A DNA stretch of 64,000 bases from NCBI RefSeq assembly GCF_001423845.1, contig NZ_LMPM01000002.1, positions 434,001 through 498,000 on the forward strand, given 5' to 3'. The translations under genes were made by a program, and so were the position numbers. Source of the stretch: Sphingomonas sp. Leaf357 (GTDB taxonomy: Bacteria; Pseudomonadota; Alphaproteobacteria; Sphingomonadales; Sphingomonadaceae). Below the pieces are notes generated by a model. That model ran no database searches. It saw nothing but the letters and a program-made list of their open reading frames with translations, and was not told the DNA's origin. Of this stretch, positions 10,201 through 19,287 are shown one piece after another (the stretch's first letter is position 1; every line of letters starts with the position of its first letter).

Positions 10201-10495
10201 CCTGCTTGAACGTCACCGTAATCGCGATGACGCCGTCGCCGGTGTTGGACGAGGACATGTAGATCATGTCCTCCACGCCGTTGATCGATTCCTCGAGCGG
10301 CGCCGCGACCGTTTCGGCCAGGGTCTCGGCGGTGGCGCCCGGATAGGTCGCGCTGACGACGACGGTCGGCGGCGCGATCTCGGGATATTGCGCGACCGGC
10401 AGGCCCGGATAGGCGACCAGCCCGAACACGACGATCAGGATCGACAGGACGGCCGCGAAGATCGGCCGTTCGATGAAGAAATGGGGAAACTTCAC
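7271..10495 (-). CDS. RND multidrug efflux permease (AcrB/MexB, HAE1 family)
   Basis: A 1074-residue proton-driven inner membrane pump. It starts KFPHFFIERPIFAAVLSI, the standard HAE1 N-terminus, and has the two large periplasmic loops and TM4 VGIVVDDAIVVVENIERL with the proton-relay Asp pair. GQFYKQFALTIVSAAVISAF and VTTFGLLFTPAFYIICRK match the ends of the two halves. The length is that of AcrB plus a short hydrophilic tail. The start is GTG at 10495, five bases after the adaptor stop codon region. The exported compounds cannot be predicted from sequence. Confidence 0.95.
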   Translation of the reverse strand: MKFPHFFIERPIFAAVLSILIVVFGLVAYPGLPVAQYPEIAPPTVVVSATYPGATAETLAETVAAPLEESINGVEDMIYMSSSNTGDGVIAITVTFKQGVNVDQAQVLVQNRVATAEPRLPDQVRQIGVTVRKNSPDILMVIALTSPNGSLSEQYVSNYATTQIIDRISRIPGVGGVRSFGGRDYNMRVWIDPDRAASRNLTVDEIVTQIRAQNAQVAVGSVGAPPFNQGSTAFQLGVQTEGRLTNPDQFGEIIIKRDDQGRLTRLRDVARIELGAQDYTINARLGGKPMTALGITQLPGSNALTTAEAVQKEIAEAAKSFPAGMAYSIPYNPTEYISESINAVYHTLGEAIVLVALVVLLFLQTWRATIIPLIAVPVALVGSLAAMALFGFSLNNLSLFGMVLAVGIVVDDAIVVVENIERLMEEKGLSPREAAHETMDEVSGALIAISLVLCGVFIPTSFIPGISGQFYKQFALTIVSAAVISAFVSLTLSPALAALILKPKHDHEPAAGWRGAPTRFANGFNRGFQKIANRFGRYTARAVRSLVLVGIVYIGLIALAGWRFGETPSGFIPAQDQGYLIAVIQLPPGSSLQRTNAVMDEAAKIALANGATNTTVAFSGLDGATFSTASNAGAMFIPLKAFGDRKSADEVANEMRKAFGAISGGNVLVIPPPPVRGIGTGGGFKMIIEDRTNLGYQALEKAAFGMMMKANTTEGLTSVFTTYNTKTPRVFADIDRERAEQLGVPVANVFSTLGTYLGSTYINDFNFLGRTFRVTAQADAPYRDQVSDIGRLKTRSASGGMVPLDSVMTLRNDSGPYRVVRYNLYPSVELQGDTVRGFSSGQSLNTMAGLAGQILPKGMTYEWTELAYQQQQAGNTAAIAFALAVLFVFLLLAANYESVVLPLAVILIVPMCLLAAILGVNVMGLDNNILTQIGLIVLIGLAAKNAILIVEFARQNELNGMDMYQAAEHAAEQRLRPIVMTSIAFILGVLPLVIGSGPGAEMRQALGVAVFFGMIGVTTFGLLFTPAFYIICRKLGDRVSGLWRGKKSDRHPDTPPNDTGAPPPIAPDHQVVPV

Positions 10496-10499
10496 GGGA

Positions 10500-11705
10500 T
10501 CAGCGCGCCGTGGCTTCGGACGGCGGCGGCGCGGTGTCGATCTGCGCGTTCGGCCCGGTATCCTTGCTGCGCGGCTGCATGCGGATCAGCTTGGGCGTCA
10601 CCGGCGCGCCGGGCTGCAGCGTGGTGAAGCCATCGACCACGACGTGATCGTTCGGCCCCAGCCCGGTCTTCACGACGCGCAGCCCCTCGACCAGCGGACC
10701 GGTCTCGATCGGATGCGGCACGGCCTTGTTGTCCTTGCCGACGACGTACACGAGCTTGCGCGTCTGATCGGTGGTGATCGCCTCGTCCGGGATCAGCATC
10801 GCCTTGTAGCTGCCCGAGCCGAGCAGCCGCGCGCGCCCGAACATGCCGGGGGTGAGGAAGCCCTGCGGGTTGGCGACCAGCGCATGCGCCCGGATCGTGC
10901 CGGAATTCTGGTCGACCGCGTTGTCGAGGAAGTCCATCCGCCCGCGCCAGCGATAGGTCGGCTCGTCGGCCAGCTTGATATCGACCGGATTGGGCGTGGT
11001 GCGCGACGATCCGCGCACGCCCGCCTGCGCCTGGCGGAGATATTTGAGATAGAAGCTTTCCGCCCCCTCGAACGAGAACCAGATCGGATCGGTCGAGACG
11101 ACGCGGGTCAGAACGGTCGTGCCTTCGGTCGCGAAATTGCCCTTGCTGACGCGGCGGTCGGAGACGCGACCCGAGACGGGCGCACGCACGGTGGTGAAGC
11201 CGAGGTTCAATTGCGCGGTGGCGACGGCGGCGCGGCCGGCCTCGACATCGGCGGCGGCCGTGCCGACGGCGGCCTGCTTCTGTTCGAATTCTTCCTTCGA
11301 AATCGCCTGCGCTTCCAGCAGCTTGGCGGCGCGCGCCAGCTCGCTGCGGGCGTTGACCAACGTCGCCTGCGCCTTGGCCTGCGTCGCGCGCGCCTGCATC
11401 AGCGTCGCGCGATAGGGGCGCGGATCGATCGTGAACAGGCCCTGGCCGGCGCGGACATATTGGCCGTCGGTGAACAGTACCCGGTCGATCGTTCCCGACA
11501 CGCGCGGGCGGATTTCGGCGTCCTGAATCGCCTCGAACCGGCCGACATATTCGTCCCAATCGGTGACGTCGCGCTGCAGCGGCACGGCGACGGTAACGTG
11601 TGCCGGCGGCGGCGCAGCGGGTGGCTTGGACCCACCACAGGCGGCGAGCAGCAACAGGGCCGTGCCGGCACCCGTCTTGCTCAGCCAGCTCGGACTACAG
11701 CGCAT
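10500..11705 (-). CDS. RND efflux periplasmic adaptor (AcrA/MexA type)
   Basis: A 401-residue membrane fusion protein that links the permease to the outer membrane channel. The lipobox LLLLAACGGSKPP predicts a lipid anchor. Then come the lipoyl half-motif (RPRVSGTIDRVLFTDGQYV), a coiled-coil hairpin with KLLEAQAISKEEFEQKQ, and FTTVRAPVSGRVSDRRVSKG, the second lipoyl half. The ATG at 11705 has GGGG six bases upstream; a TTG four codons earlier is a weaker option. It is the first gene of the operon, with its promoter in the 231-nt gap shared with the divergent ABC gene. Confidence 0.93.
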   Translation of the reverse strand: MRCSPSWLSKTGAGTALLLLAACGGSKPPAAPPPAHVTVAVPLQRDVTDWDEYVGRFEAIQDAEIRPRVSGTIDRVLFTDGQYVRAGQGLFTIDPRPYRATLMQARATQAKAQATLVNARSELARAAKLLEAQAISKEEFEQKQAAVGTAAADVEAGRAAVATAQLNLGFTTVRAPVSGRVSDRRVSKGNFATEGTTVLTRVVSTDPIWFSFEGAESFYLKYLRQAQAGVRGSSRTTPNPVDIKLADEPTYRWRGRMDFLDNAVDQNSGTIRAHALVANPQGFLTPGMFGRARLLGSGSYKAMLIPDEAITTDQTRKLVYVVGKDNKAVPHPIETGPLVEGLRVVKTGLGPNDHVVVDGFTTLQPGAPVTPKLIRMQPRSKDTGPNAQIDTAPPPSEATAR

Positions 11706-11783
11706 AAATTTCCCCAACGGCTTGATTCCGGGTGTTCACTTCACCCTCCCCCACCGCCATCCAGGTCACCGCCCGGTAGGTTG

Positions 11784-11798
11784 GTTGCTTTTTGCAAC
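11784..11798. promoter_or_regulatory. Small palindrome in the RND/ABC divergent spacer
   Basis: GTTGC-TTTTT-GCAAC is a perfect 5-bp inverted repeat with a 5-nt spacer, about 80 nt upstream of the adaptor ATG. It could be an operator for an unlinked regulator or a weak hairpin. There is no regulator gene next to it, so the role is a guess. Confidence 0.3.
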
Positions 11799-11900
11799 GT
11801 GCGGGCAACGACGCGCTTTTACAAGTGGGGGTTAACATAGGTTTCTGATAAGTTACTAATTCGTAAGACAAGTTTTTGCTGCGCCGCAACAGCTTGGCTT

Positions 11901-11929
11901 TTGCTCAACGCCATTACGTTCCCTATACT
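11901..11929 (+). promoter_or_regulatory. Sigma-70-like promoter of the ABC exporter gene
   Basis: TTGCTC (11901-11906), a 17-nt spacer and TATACT (11924-11929) resemble -35 and -10 boxes. The expected transcript start falls at about 11936-11937, exactly at the ATG, and no ribosome binding site is visible, so a leaderless mRNA is plausible. Confidence 0.5.
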
Positions 11930-11936
11930 GTCCGCC

Positions 11937-13685
11937 ATGTCACGCAGCGACACAGACTATGGGGCGCGCGCGCAGGCCGGTGGCATCGCGGCGGTGCGGT
12001 CTGCCGGGGCGTTCCTGAATGCCTTTGCCGATCATGCCGGATGGCGCGGCGTCGGGGCAACAGCATTAGTCGGCGCTGGGGCGGTGCTCGAAGGGGTCGG
12101 CGTCCTCCTTTTGATCCCCATTCTCGGCGTGGTCGTGCCGGGCGGGGCACCTTCGGCCTGGCGGAGCTGGCTGAACTCCATGCTGAGCGCGGTCGGCGCG
12201 ACGACGCCGACCGTGCAACTGGGCGTGCTGCTGACGGCGTTCCTGATCGTCGCCGTGGTGCGCGGCGGGACGCTGTATGCGCGCGATATCGCGCTGGCGC
12301 GGTTGCAGGGCGGCTTCGTCGAGGCGCTGCGCAACAGGACGCTCGCGACGTTGGCCGCAGCGCCGTGGAGCCGGATCGTATCGCTCCGTCACGCGCGCAT
12401 CACCAACCTGATCGGGATCGAGATGCAGCGCATCGCGGCCAGCGCGCAGTTCGTGATCCAGGGCGGCGTCGCGCTGGTCCTGCTGATCGTGCAGGCCGCG
12501 CTCGCATTCAGCCTCGCGCCGAAATTCGCCGCGGTGGCGATCGTCGTGCTGACGATCGGCGCGGTCGCCCTGCTCGGCACGTTTGGCCGCACGCGCGATC
12601 TCGGCGGCGACGTGGTACGCCAGAGCCAGGCGATGATGGGCAGCGCGGCGACCTTTCTCGGCGGGCTGAAGGCCGCGGCGGCGCAGAACGGCCAGGGCCG
12701 GTTCGTCGCGGAATTCGCCGCGATCCAGAGCGCGCTCAAGCAGCGTCAGATCGCCTATGCCCGACGCACGGCCCGGTCGCGTACCGTCTTCGGTCTGGGA
12801 TCGGCGCTGGCCGGTGCGGCAGTGGTGTTCGGCGGGGTCGTCTCCGGCGTACCCCCGCCGGTGCTGATCGCGCTGATCCTGATCTTCGCGCGCATGGCCG
12901 CCCCGGCGCAGCAGATCCAATCCGCCACGCAGAACTTCTTCTTCAGCCTGCCGAGCTTCGAGGCGGTACGGCAGCTGGACTTGGACCTGATGCGCGAGGG
13001 CAGCCCCACCCCTGCCCCGATCCTGCCACCGCCCGGGGCGGTTACGCTCAGCGACGTGCGCTATCTCCATCCCGGCGGCGGCGGGGTGAAGCAGGCCAGC
13101 CTGACGATCCATCCCGGCGAATTCATCGGGATCACCGGGCCTTCGGGCGCGGGCAAGACGACGCTGGTCGATCTGCTGATCGGCCTGCTCGCCCCGCAAA
13201 CGGGCGTGATGCGGATCGGCGGGCGACCGGTCGATCCCGCCATGCTGGCCGGGTGGCGCGAGGGGATCGCCTATGTCCCGCAGGACGGCTTCCTGTTCCA
13301 CGATACCGTACGCCGCAATCTCACCTGGCACGACGACGCGATCGATCAGGCGCGGATCGATGCGGCGATCCGGCTGGCGGGGGCCGGGCCGCTGATCGCC
13401 GGACTGCCCGACGGGCTGGAGACGGTGATCGGCGAACGCGGGGCCATGCTGTCGGGCGGGGAGCGCCAGCGCCTCGCGCTGACCCGCGCCTTGATCCGCC
13501 AGCCGCGCCTGCTGGTTCTCGACGAAGCCGCAAACGCGATCGATGCCGAGGGCGAGGCGGCGTTGCTCGCCCACCTGGCCGCGCTCGATCCCCGCCCGAC
13601 GATCCTGATGATCTCGCACCGCGCCGAGAGCATGGCCTTGTGCGACCGGGTGATCACCGTCGAGCGGGGTTTGGTGACCGCCTGA
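11937..13685 (+). CDS. ABC exporter, fused membrane and ATPase domains
   Basis: A 582-residue half-transporter. Residues of about 1-320 form the type-1 exporter membrane domain (VLEGVGVLLLIPILGVVV and further segments). The nucleotide-binding domain has Walker A (GPSGAGKTTLVDLL), Q-loop (YVPQDGFLFHDTVRRN), signature (LSGGERQRLALTRAL), Walker B (LLVLDEAANAIDAEG) and the switch His (MISHR). It probably works as a homodimer; lipids, peptides or drugs are all possible cargo. The ATG at 11937 is chosen because the promoter-like boxes end just before it; a TTG 12 codons upstream would lie inside the promoter. The signature is LSGGE rather than LSGGQ, which is common. Confidence 0.9.
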   Translation: MSRSDTDYGARAQAGGIAAVRSAGAFLNAFADHAGWRGVGATALVGAGAVLEGVGVLLLIPILGVVVPGGAPSAWRSWLNSMLSAVGATTPTVQLGVLLTAFLIVAVVRGGTLYARDIALARLQGGFVEALRNRTLATLAAAPWSRIVSLRHARITNLIGIEMQRIAASAQFVIQGGVALVLLIVQAALAFSLAPKFAAVAIVVLTIGAVALLGTFGRTRDLGGDVVRQSQAMMGSAATFLGGLKAAAAQNGQGRFVAEFAAIQSALKQRQIAYARRTARSRTVFGLGSALAGAAVVFGGVVSGVPPPVLIALILIFARMAAPAQQIQSATQNFFFSLPSFEAVRQLDLDLMREGSPTPAPILPPPGAVTLSDVRYLHPGGGGVKQASLTIHPGEFIGITGPSGAGKTTLVDLLIGLLAPQTGVMRIGGRPVDPAMLAGWREGIAYVPQDGFLFHDTVRRNLTWHDDAIDQARIDAAIRLAGAGPLIAGLPDGLETVIGERGAMLSGGERQRLALTRALIRQPRLLVLDEAANAIDAEGEAALLAHLAALDPRPTILMISHRAESMALCDRVITVERGLVTA

Positions 13686-13761
13686 CCGCTCCGCGCGACC
13701 CGTAAAGACCGAGCGGCAAGCGGAGCGCCGGACGGTCGCGCTCGAAAAATCCATACTCACC

Positions 13762-13837
13762 GTTCCCACGCGAACGCGGGGGTCTCGGAGCCAGCAGTAT
13801 CCTGTGCGACCCTGGGTTTCCGCTTTCGCGGGAGACC
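13762..13837. repeat. Decayed palindromic repeat, family 2
   Basis: Imperfect inverted arms near 13762-13784 (core CCCACGCGAACGCGGG) and 13814-13837 (core CCGCTTTCGCGGGAG) resemble the family 2 repeat but have several mismatches. It sits in the 231-nt gap between the convergent ABC exporter and formaldehyde dehydrogenase genes. Confidence 0.55.
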
Positions 13838-13916
13838 ATTCGATCTGTTCCGGGTAGCGGTCTTATCGGAGAAAACCGCTCTCAAAGCCGTCCGAAAAAC
13901 CGTATGTCGGACCGTC

Positions 13917-15029
<1,113 letters not shown>

Positions 15030-15097
15030 GGCGTGTCTCCTCGGGTCGCGACGCGACTAGGGCAGCGGGCCGGTGCCATCAAGACCGGTGATCCCGC

Positions 15098-16630
15098 TCA
15101 ATGCGCAGCACCCATTTCGACCTTGCCCTTCGGTTTCGGCGCCAGCCATACGAATGCCGCCGCGATCAGGAAAACGACGAACGCCAGGGTGAAGACATGG
15201 GTCGCCCCGACAGTGGAGGATTGCGCCTCCACCAGCCGGTCGATCGCCCCGCGCGCCTGTTCGGTGCCGAGACCCTTGGCCTGCAACTGCTCCATCGTCG
15301 CCGCCACGCCGTTCATCGACGGCACCATGTCGGATCGGCTGACGCGACTGGCATTGTCCCACGCGGTGGTGGCGGTCGCCGTGCCGATCGCGCCGCACAG
15401 GGTGCGAACGAAGCTCATGATGCCCGCCGCCGAGGTCGTTTCGCTCGGCTTCACCGACGACAGCGCTAGCGCGGTGAGGCCGACGAAGAAGAACGGCATG
15501 CCGATCCCCTGCAGCAATTGCGGCAATGCGAGATGGAAGAAGTCCGAATCTGTGCTCCACCCGGCGCGCAACAGCGACATCACGCCGAGCCACAGGATTC
15601 CCCCGCACACCGTGATGCGCAGATCGACCTTGCCGACCAGCCGCGCCGCGACCGGCGACATGGCGACGGCGAACACTCCGACGAACGCAGTCGTATACCC
15701 CGCTTCGGTGGCGGTGTAGCCGACCACCTGTTGCAGCCATAACGGCGTCAGCACGACCGAAGCGAAGAACGCGCCGAACCCGAGCGCGATGGCGATCGTG
15801 CCCGCGGTGAAGCCGCGGTGCCGGAACACCTTGATATCGACGATCGGGTTTTTCTCGCCCAATTCCCAGATGATGAACGCCGGCAAACCGATCGCCGCGA
15901 TGATCGCCATGGCGACGACGAACGGGGAGGAGAACCAGTCATGCTCGCGCCCCGTGTCCAGCATCAGCTGGAACGCGCCGACCCAGATCACCATCAGCAC
16001 CAGCCCGATCACGTCGATCCCGACCTTGGCGGTCTTCGTCTCGAACGGAGCGACCATGCGGCTGACGGCGAAGATGCAGAAGCAGACGACCGGAATGTTG
16101 ATGAAGAAGATCCACGGCCAAGTCCAATTGTCGCTGATCATGCCGCCGAGGATAGGCCCGGCGATCGGCGCGCACACCGTCGTCATCGCCCATAGCCCCA
16201 TCGCGGCGCCGGCCTTCTCCCGGGGGAATATCCGCAGCAGCAGCATCTGGCTGAGCGGCATCAGCGGCCCGCCCGACAGGCCCTGGCAGATGCGGAAGAC
16301 CACCAGCATCGGCAGGCTGTTCGACAGGCCGCACAGCATCGAGAATATGCCGAACCCAATCAGCGACATCACGAACCAGCGCACCGTGCCGAAGCGCGCG
16401 GCGAGCCAGCCGGTCAGCGGCACGCTGATCGCATCGGCCACCGAGTAGGAGGTGATCACCCACGTCCCCTGCGTCGGCGAGATGGCGAGGCCACCGGCGA
16501 TATGCGGCACGGAGACGTTGGCGATCGTCGTGTCGAGCACGACGACGAAGTTCGCCAGCGCCAGCGCGATCCCGCCGAGCAGCAGCTTGCCGCCGGTCAG
16601 CGGCGTGGGTTCGGAGGCGGCATCGGCCAC
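15098..16630 (-). CDS. DHA2-family MFS multidrug efflux permease (EmrB type)
   Basis: A 510-residue inner membrane antiporter with 14 predicted helices. LDTTIANVSVPHIAGGL in TM1 and TQGTWVITSYSVADAIS are the DHA2 signature, and the acidic TM1 residue is the proton site in this family. EmrB-type pumps export hydrophobic compounds and uncouplers with an EmrA adaptor and a TolC-like channel, both encoded just upstream. It starts with GTG at 16630, one base after the adaptor stop codon. Confidence 0.92.
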   Translation of the reverse strand: MADAASEPTPLTGGKLLLGGIALALANFVVVLDTTIANVSVPHIAGGLAISPTQGTWVITSYSVADAISVPLTGWLAARFGTVRWFVMSLIGFGIFSMLCGLSNSLPMLVVFRICQGLSGGPLMPLSQMLLLRIFPREKAGAAMGLWAMTTVCAPIAGPILGGMISDNWTWPWIFFINIPVVCFCIFAVSRMVAPFETKTAKVGIDVIGLVLMVIWVGAFQLMLDTGREHDWFSSPFVVAMAIIAAIGLPAFIIWELGEKNPIVDIKVFRHRGFTAGTIAIALGFGAFFASVVLTPLWLQQVVGYTATEAGYTTAFVGVFAVAMSPVAARLVGKVDLRITVCGGILWLGVMSLLRAGWSTDSDFFHLALPQLLQGIGMPFFFVGLTALALSSVKPSETTSAAGIMSFVRTLCGAIGTATATTAWDNASRVSRSDMVPSMNGVAATMEQLQAKGLGTEQARGAIDRLVEAQSSTVGATHVFTLAFVVFLIAAAFVWLAPKPKGKVEMGAAH

Positions 16631-16631
16631 G

Positions 16632-17798
16632 TTATTTGCCGCGCGTATCGATGACGGCGTCCATCGTCAGCCCGACGCGCAGGGGATGCGCCTGCAGATC
16701 CTTCGGATCGATCGTGATGCGCACCGGCAGGCGCTGCACCACCTTCACCCAGTTGCCGGTCGCGTTCTGCGCCGGGATCAGCGAGAATGCCGCGCCGGTG
16801 CCACCGGAAAAGCCAGTGACATGGCCGTGGAACACGACATCGCCGCCATAATAATCGGAGGTGAGTTCGGCCGGCTGGCCGATCCGCACGTCGCGCAACT
16901 GGCTCTCCTTGTAATTGGCATCGACATAGGCGGTGGCGATCGGCACGATCGTCATGATCGGCGCGCCGGCGGCGATGCGCTGGCCCACCTGCACCTGGCG
17001 ATTGGTGACGATGCCGTCGACCGGCGCGCGGATCACCGTACGTTCGAGGTCGAGCTTGGCCTTGTCGAGCCGCGCGCGCGCCGAGGCCACGTCGGGCGAC
17101 GTGTCGATCGTCGTGCCGCGCACCAGCGCCTCGCTCGCCGCCGCGTCGTCCCCGGCGGAGTTCTGCGTCGCGATCGCCGACGTGACGCCGGCCTGCGCCA
17201 GTTGGCGGGAGGCGAGCGCGCTCTGATAGGCGGCGCGCGCGGTGGTCAGTTCCTCGGCCGAGGCGGCACCGCTGCCGACCAGCTGCTGGCGGCGATCGAG
17301 ATCGATCTTCGTGCGGGCGAGCATCGCATTGGCATCGGCCAGCTTGGCGCGTGCCTGCGCGATATCCGCGCCGCGCGACGTCACCTTCGAGCGGGCGGAC
17401 CCGGCGAGCGCCGCGGTCTGGCCGTATTTCTGCTGTGCCTGCAGCAAGGCGGCCTGGGCGGTGGCGAGATCGATCTTCGCATCGGCGGAATCGATCACGA
17501 CGAGGATGTCGCCCTTCTTCACCGCCTGCGTGCCGCCGACCCGCACTTCGGTGACGGGCCCGGAGACGAGCGAGGTGATCTGCGCCGAATCCGCGCCGAC
17601 ATAGGCATTGTCGGTATGCACGCGGCCGACATCGAACACGAAATACCAGATCGCCCACAAGCAGGCGGCGGCGGCCACGACGATCGCGAGAATCGTCAGC
17701 AGCTTCCTGCGCTTGCCGGCGGTGGGCGGCGCGGGATGATCGTCGTTCCGCTGCGTGGTATCCGCTTCGGGCTGCGCATGCGCATCGGCATCGGCCAT
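16632..17798 (-). CDS. HlyD-family adaptor of the MFS pump (EmrA type)
   Basis: A 388-residue membrane fusion protein with one N-terminal membrane helix (LLTILAIVVAAAACLWAIW, about residues 33-51). Lipoyl half-motifs are DSAQITSLVSGPVTEVRVG and TVIRAPVDGIVTNRQVQVGQ, around a long coiled-coil hairpin. VHTDNAYVGAD is the EmrA N-terminal motif. It bridges EmrB to the outer membrane factor. The ATG at 17798 shares one base with the TGA of the upstream gene (TGATG); a GTG one codon earlier is the only alternative. Confidence 0.92.
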   Translation of the reverse strand: MADADAHAQPEADTTQRNDDHPAPPTAGKRRKLLTILAIVVAAAACLWAIWYFVFDVGRVHTDNAYVGADSAQITSLVSGPVTEVRVGGTQAVKKGDILVVIDSADAKIDLATAQAALLQAQQKYGQTAALAGSARSKVTSRGADIAQARAKLADANAMLARTKIDLDRRQQLVGSGAASAEELTTARAAYQSALASRQLAQAGVTSAIATQNSAGDDAAASEALVRGTTIDTSPDVASARARLDKAKLDLERTVIRAPVDGIVTNRQVQVGQRIAAGAPIMTIVPIATAYVDANYKESQLRDVRIGQPAELTSDYYGGDVVFHGHVTGFSGGTGAAFSLIPAQNATGNWVKVVQRLPVRITIDPKDLQAHPLRVGLTMDAVIDTRGK

Positions 17799-19222
17799 CA
17801 CTTCGTCTCCGTATAGGTATAGCCACCGCCGAGCGCGCGGATCAGCGCGACGTCGAGCGCGATGCGGCGCGCTTCGAGATCGGCCACGGCACGCCGGGCG
17901 GTGAGTTGGTAATCGTCCGCGGTCAGCACGGTCAGTTGGGTCGAGAGCCCGCCGGTGTAGCGCAAGGCGGCGATGCGGCTGGCATCGGCGGCAGCGGCGA
18001 GCGAGGTGCGCTGTTCGGCGAGCCGCCGGTCGAGCGCGCGCTGGCTGGCGACGGCGTCGGCGACCTCGTGCAGCGCGGCGATCAACGTGCGATCGTACGT
18101 GGCGACCGCGCCGTCATAATCCGCGCGCGCCTGCACGTAGCGGCCCTCGATGCGACCGCCGTCGAAGATCGGCAGGCTGAAGGCGGGGCCGGCGCTGCCA
18201 TAGCTCGAATTCCCTTCGAACAGCCGGCCGAGGCCCAAGGATTGCAGGCCGACGATCGCCGACAGGCTGATATTGGGATAAAAGTCCGCCCGCGCGACCT
18301 TGATGCGCTTGGCGGCGGCATCGGCCCGCAACCGCGCGGCGACGACGTCCGGGCGGCGGCCGACCAGATCGATCCCGGCCCGGTCCGGCACGCCGATCGC
18401 GGCGGCGGAGATCGTCGGGCGTGCGATGCCGAGGCCGCGATCCGGGCCGGCACCGACCAAGGCGGCGATGCGGTTCTTCGTGAGCACGATCGCTTCGTCC
18501 AAAGCGGCGATATCGGCGCGGGCGGCGGGCACGCGCGATTCCGCCTGGCGCTGGCTGCCGACCGCATCGACCCCGACATCGACGCGCTGCGTGGTCAGCC
18601 TGGCGCTCGCGTCCCGCACGCGCAGCGCCTCGATCGCGACATCACGCTCGGCGTGATATTGCGCCAGTTCGGCATAGGCGGCGGCGATGTTGGTGGACAG
18701 CATCAGCCGCGCCTGATCGGCATCGACGCGCGCCGCCTGTGCCTCCGACGTGGCGGCGGCGAGCGCGGCGCGGTTCTTGCCCCACAGATCGAGGTTGAAA
18801 TTCGCCGTGCCGGTCAAGCGACCGGTGTCCTGAATGCCGTCGGGCACGAATTCCGGCGGGATGCCGAGATTCTTGCTCTGCTTGTTGCCGCCGACCAAGC
18901 CATCGGCGGACAGGCTGGGCGACAAGGCCGAACGGCTCTGTCGGGCGAGCGCATCGGCGGCGTCGATCCGGGCGACGGCGGCGGCGACGTCGGGCGACGC
19001 CTTGAGCGCTTCCTCGATCAGGGCGTTGAGTTGCGGATCCCCGAACCCGCTCCACCACGCGGCCGCCGGCCAGTCGCGGGTCGCGCCTTGTGTCGGCGCG
19101 AGGCTCCGGGTCGATTCGAGCGACGTGGCCGTGCGCGGCTCGGGCTTGGCGCCGAGATCGGGCACGCAACCGGCGAGCAGAGCGGCAGACGAGGCCGCCA
19201 GTGTGAGGTGGACGAGACGCAT
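17798..19222 (-). CDS. Outer membrane efflux lipoprotein (NodT type) of the MFS pump
   Basis: A 474-residue TolC-like channel protein with a lipoprotein signal peptide (LTLAASSAALLAGCVPDLG). It contains the paired outer membrane efflux repeats, for example WWSGFGDPQLNALIEEAL at the start of the mature part. It is the first gene of the channel-EmrA-EmrB operon, and a TetR-type palindrome lies ten bases upstream of its ATG. It is paralogous in type to the channel gene at 5.8-7.3 kb but clearly divergent in sequence. Confidence 0.9.
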   Translation of the reverse strand: MRLVHLTLAASSAALLAGCVPDLGAKPEPRTATSLESTRSLAPTQGATRDWPAAAWWSGFGDPQLNALIEEALKASPDVAAAVARIDAADALARQSRSALSPSLSADGLVGGNKQSKNLGIPPEFVPDGIQDTGRLTGTANFNLDLWGKNRAALAAATSEAQAARVDADQARLMLSTNIAAAYAELAQYHAERDVAIEALRVRDASARLTTQRVDVGVDAVGSQRQAESRVPAARADIAALDEAIVLTKNRIAALVGAGPDRGLGIARPTISAAAIGVPDRAGIDLVGRRPDVVAARLRADAAAKRIKVARADFYPNISLSAIVGLQSLGLGRLFEGNSSYGSAGPAFSLPIFDGGRIEGRYVQARADYDGAVATYDRTLIAALHEVADAVASQRALDRRLAEQRTSLAAAADASRIAALRYTGGLSTQLTVLTADDYQLTARRAVADLEARRIALDVALIRALGGGYTYTETK

Positions 19223-19231
19223 GGTAATGCC

Positions 19232-19249
19232 TGATACTATCTGGTATCA
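19232..19249. promoter_or_regulatory. TetR-type operator, efflux operon side
   Basis: TGATAC-N6-GTATCA, a perfect 6-bp inverted repeat, lies ten bases upstream of the efflux operon start codon. With the second site at 19289-19306 it also forms a larger inverted repeat: 16 of 18 bases match between 19234-19251 and the complement of 19287-19304. This is the usual form of a TetR binding site. Confidence 0.65.
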
Positions 19250-19287
19250 TTGCCCCCTGATCCTGCGCGCTGCGATTGTCAATTGAA

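Noticed and set aside
11937..13685. ABC exporter as the lasso peptide export (D) gene
   Set aside because: It is 25 kb away from the candidate precursor and has no shared regulation or peptidase domain; linkage is not supported.
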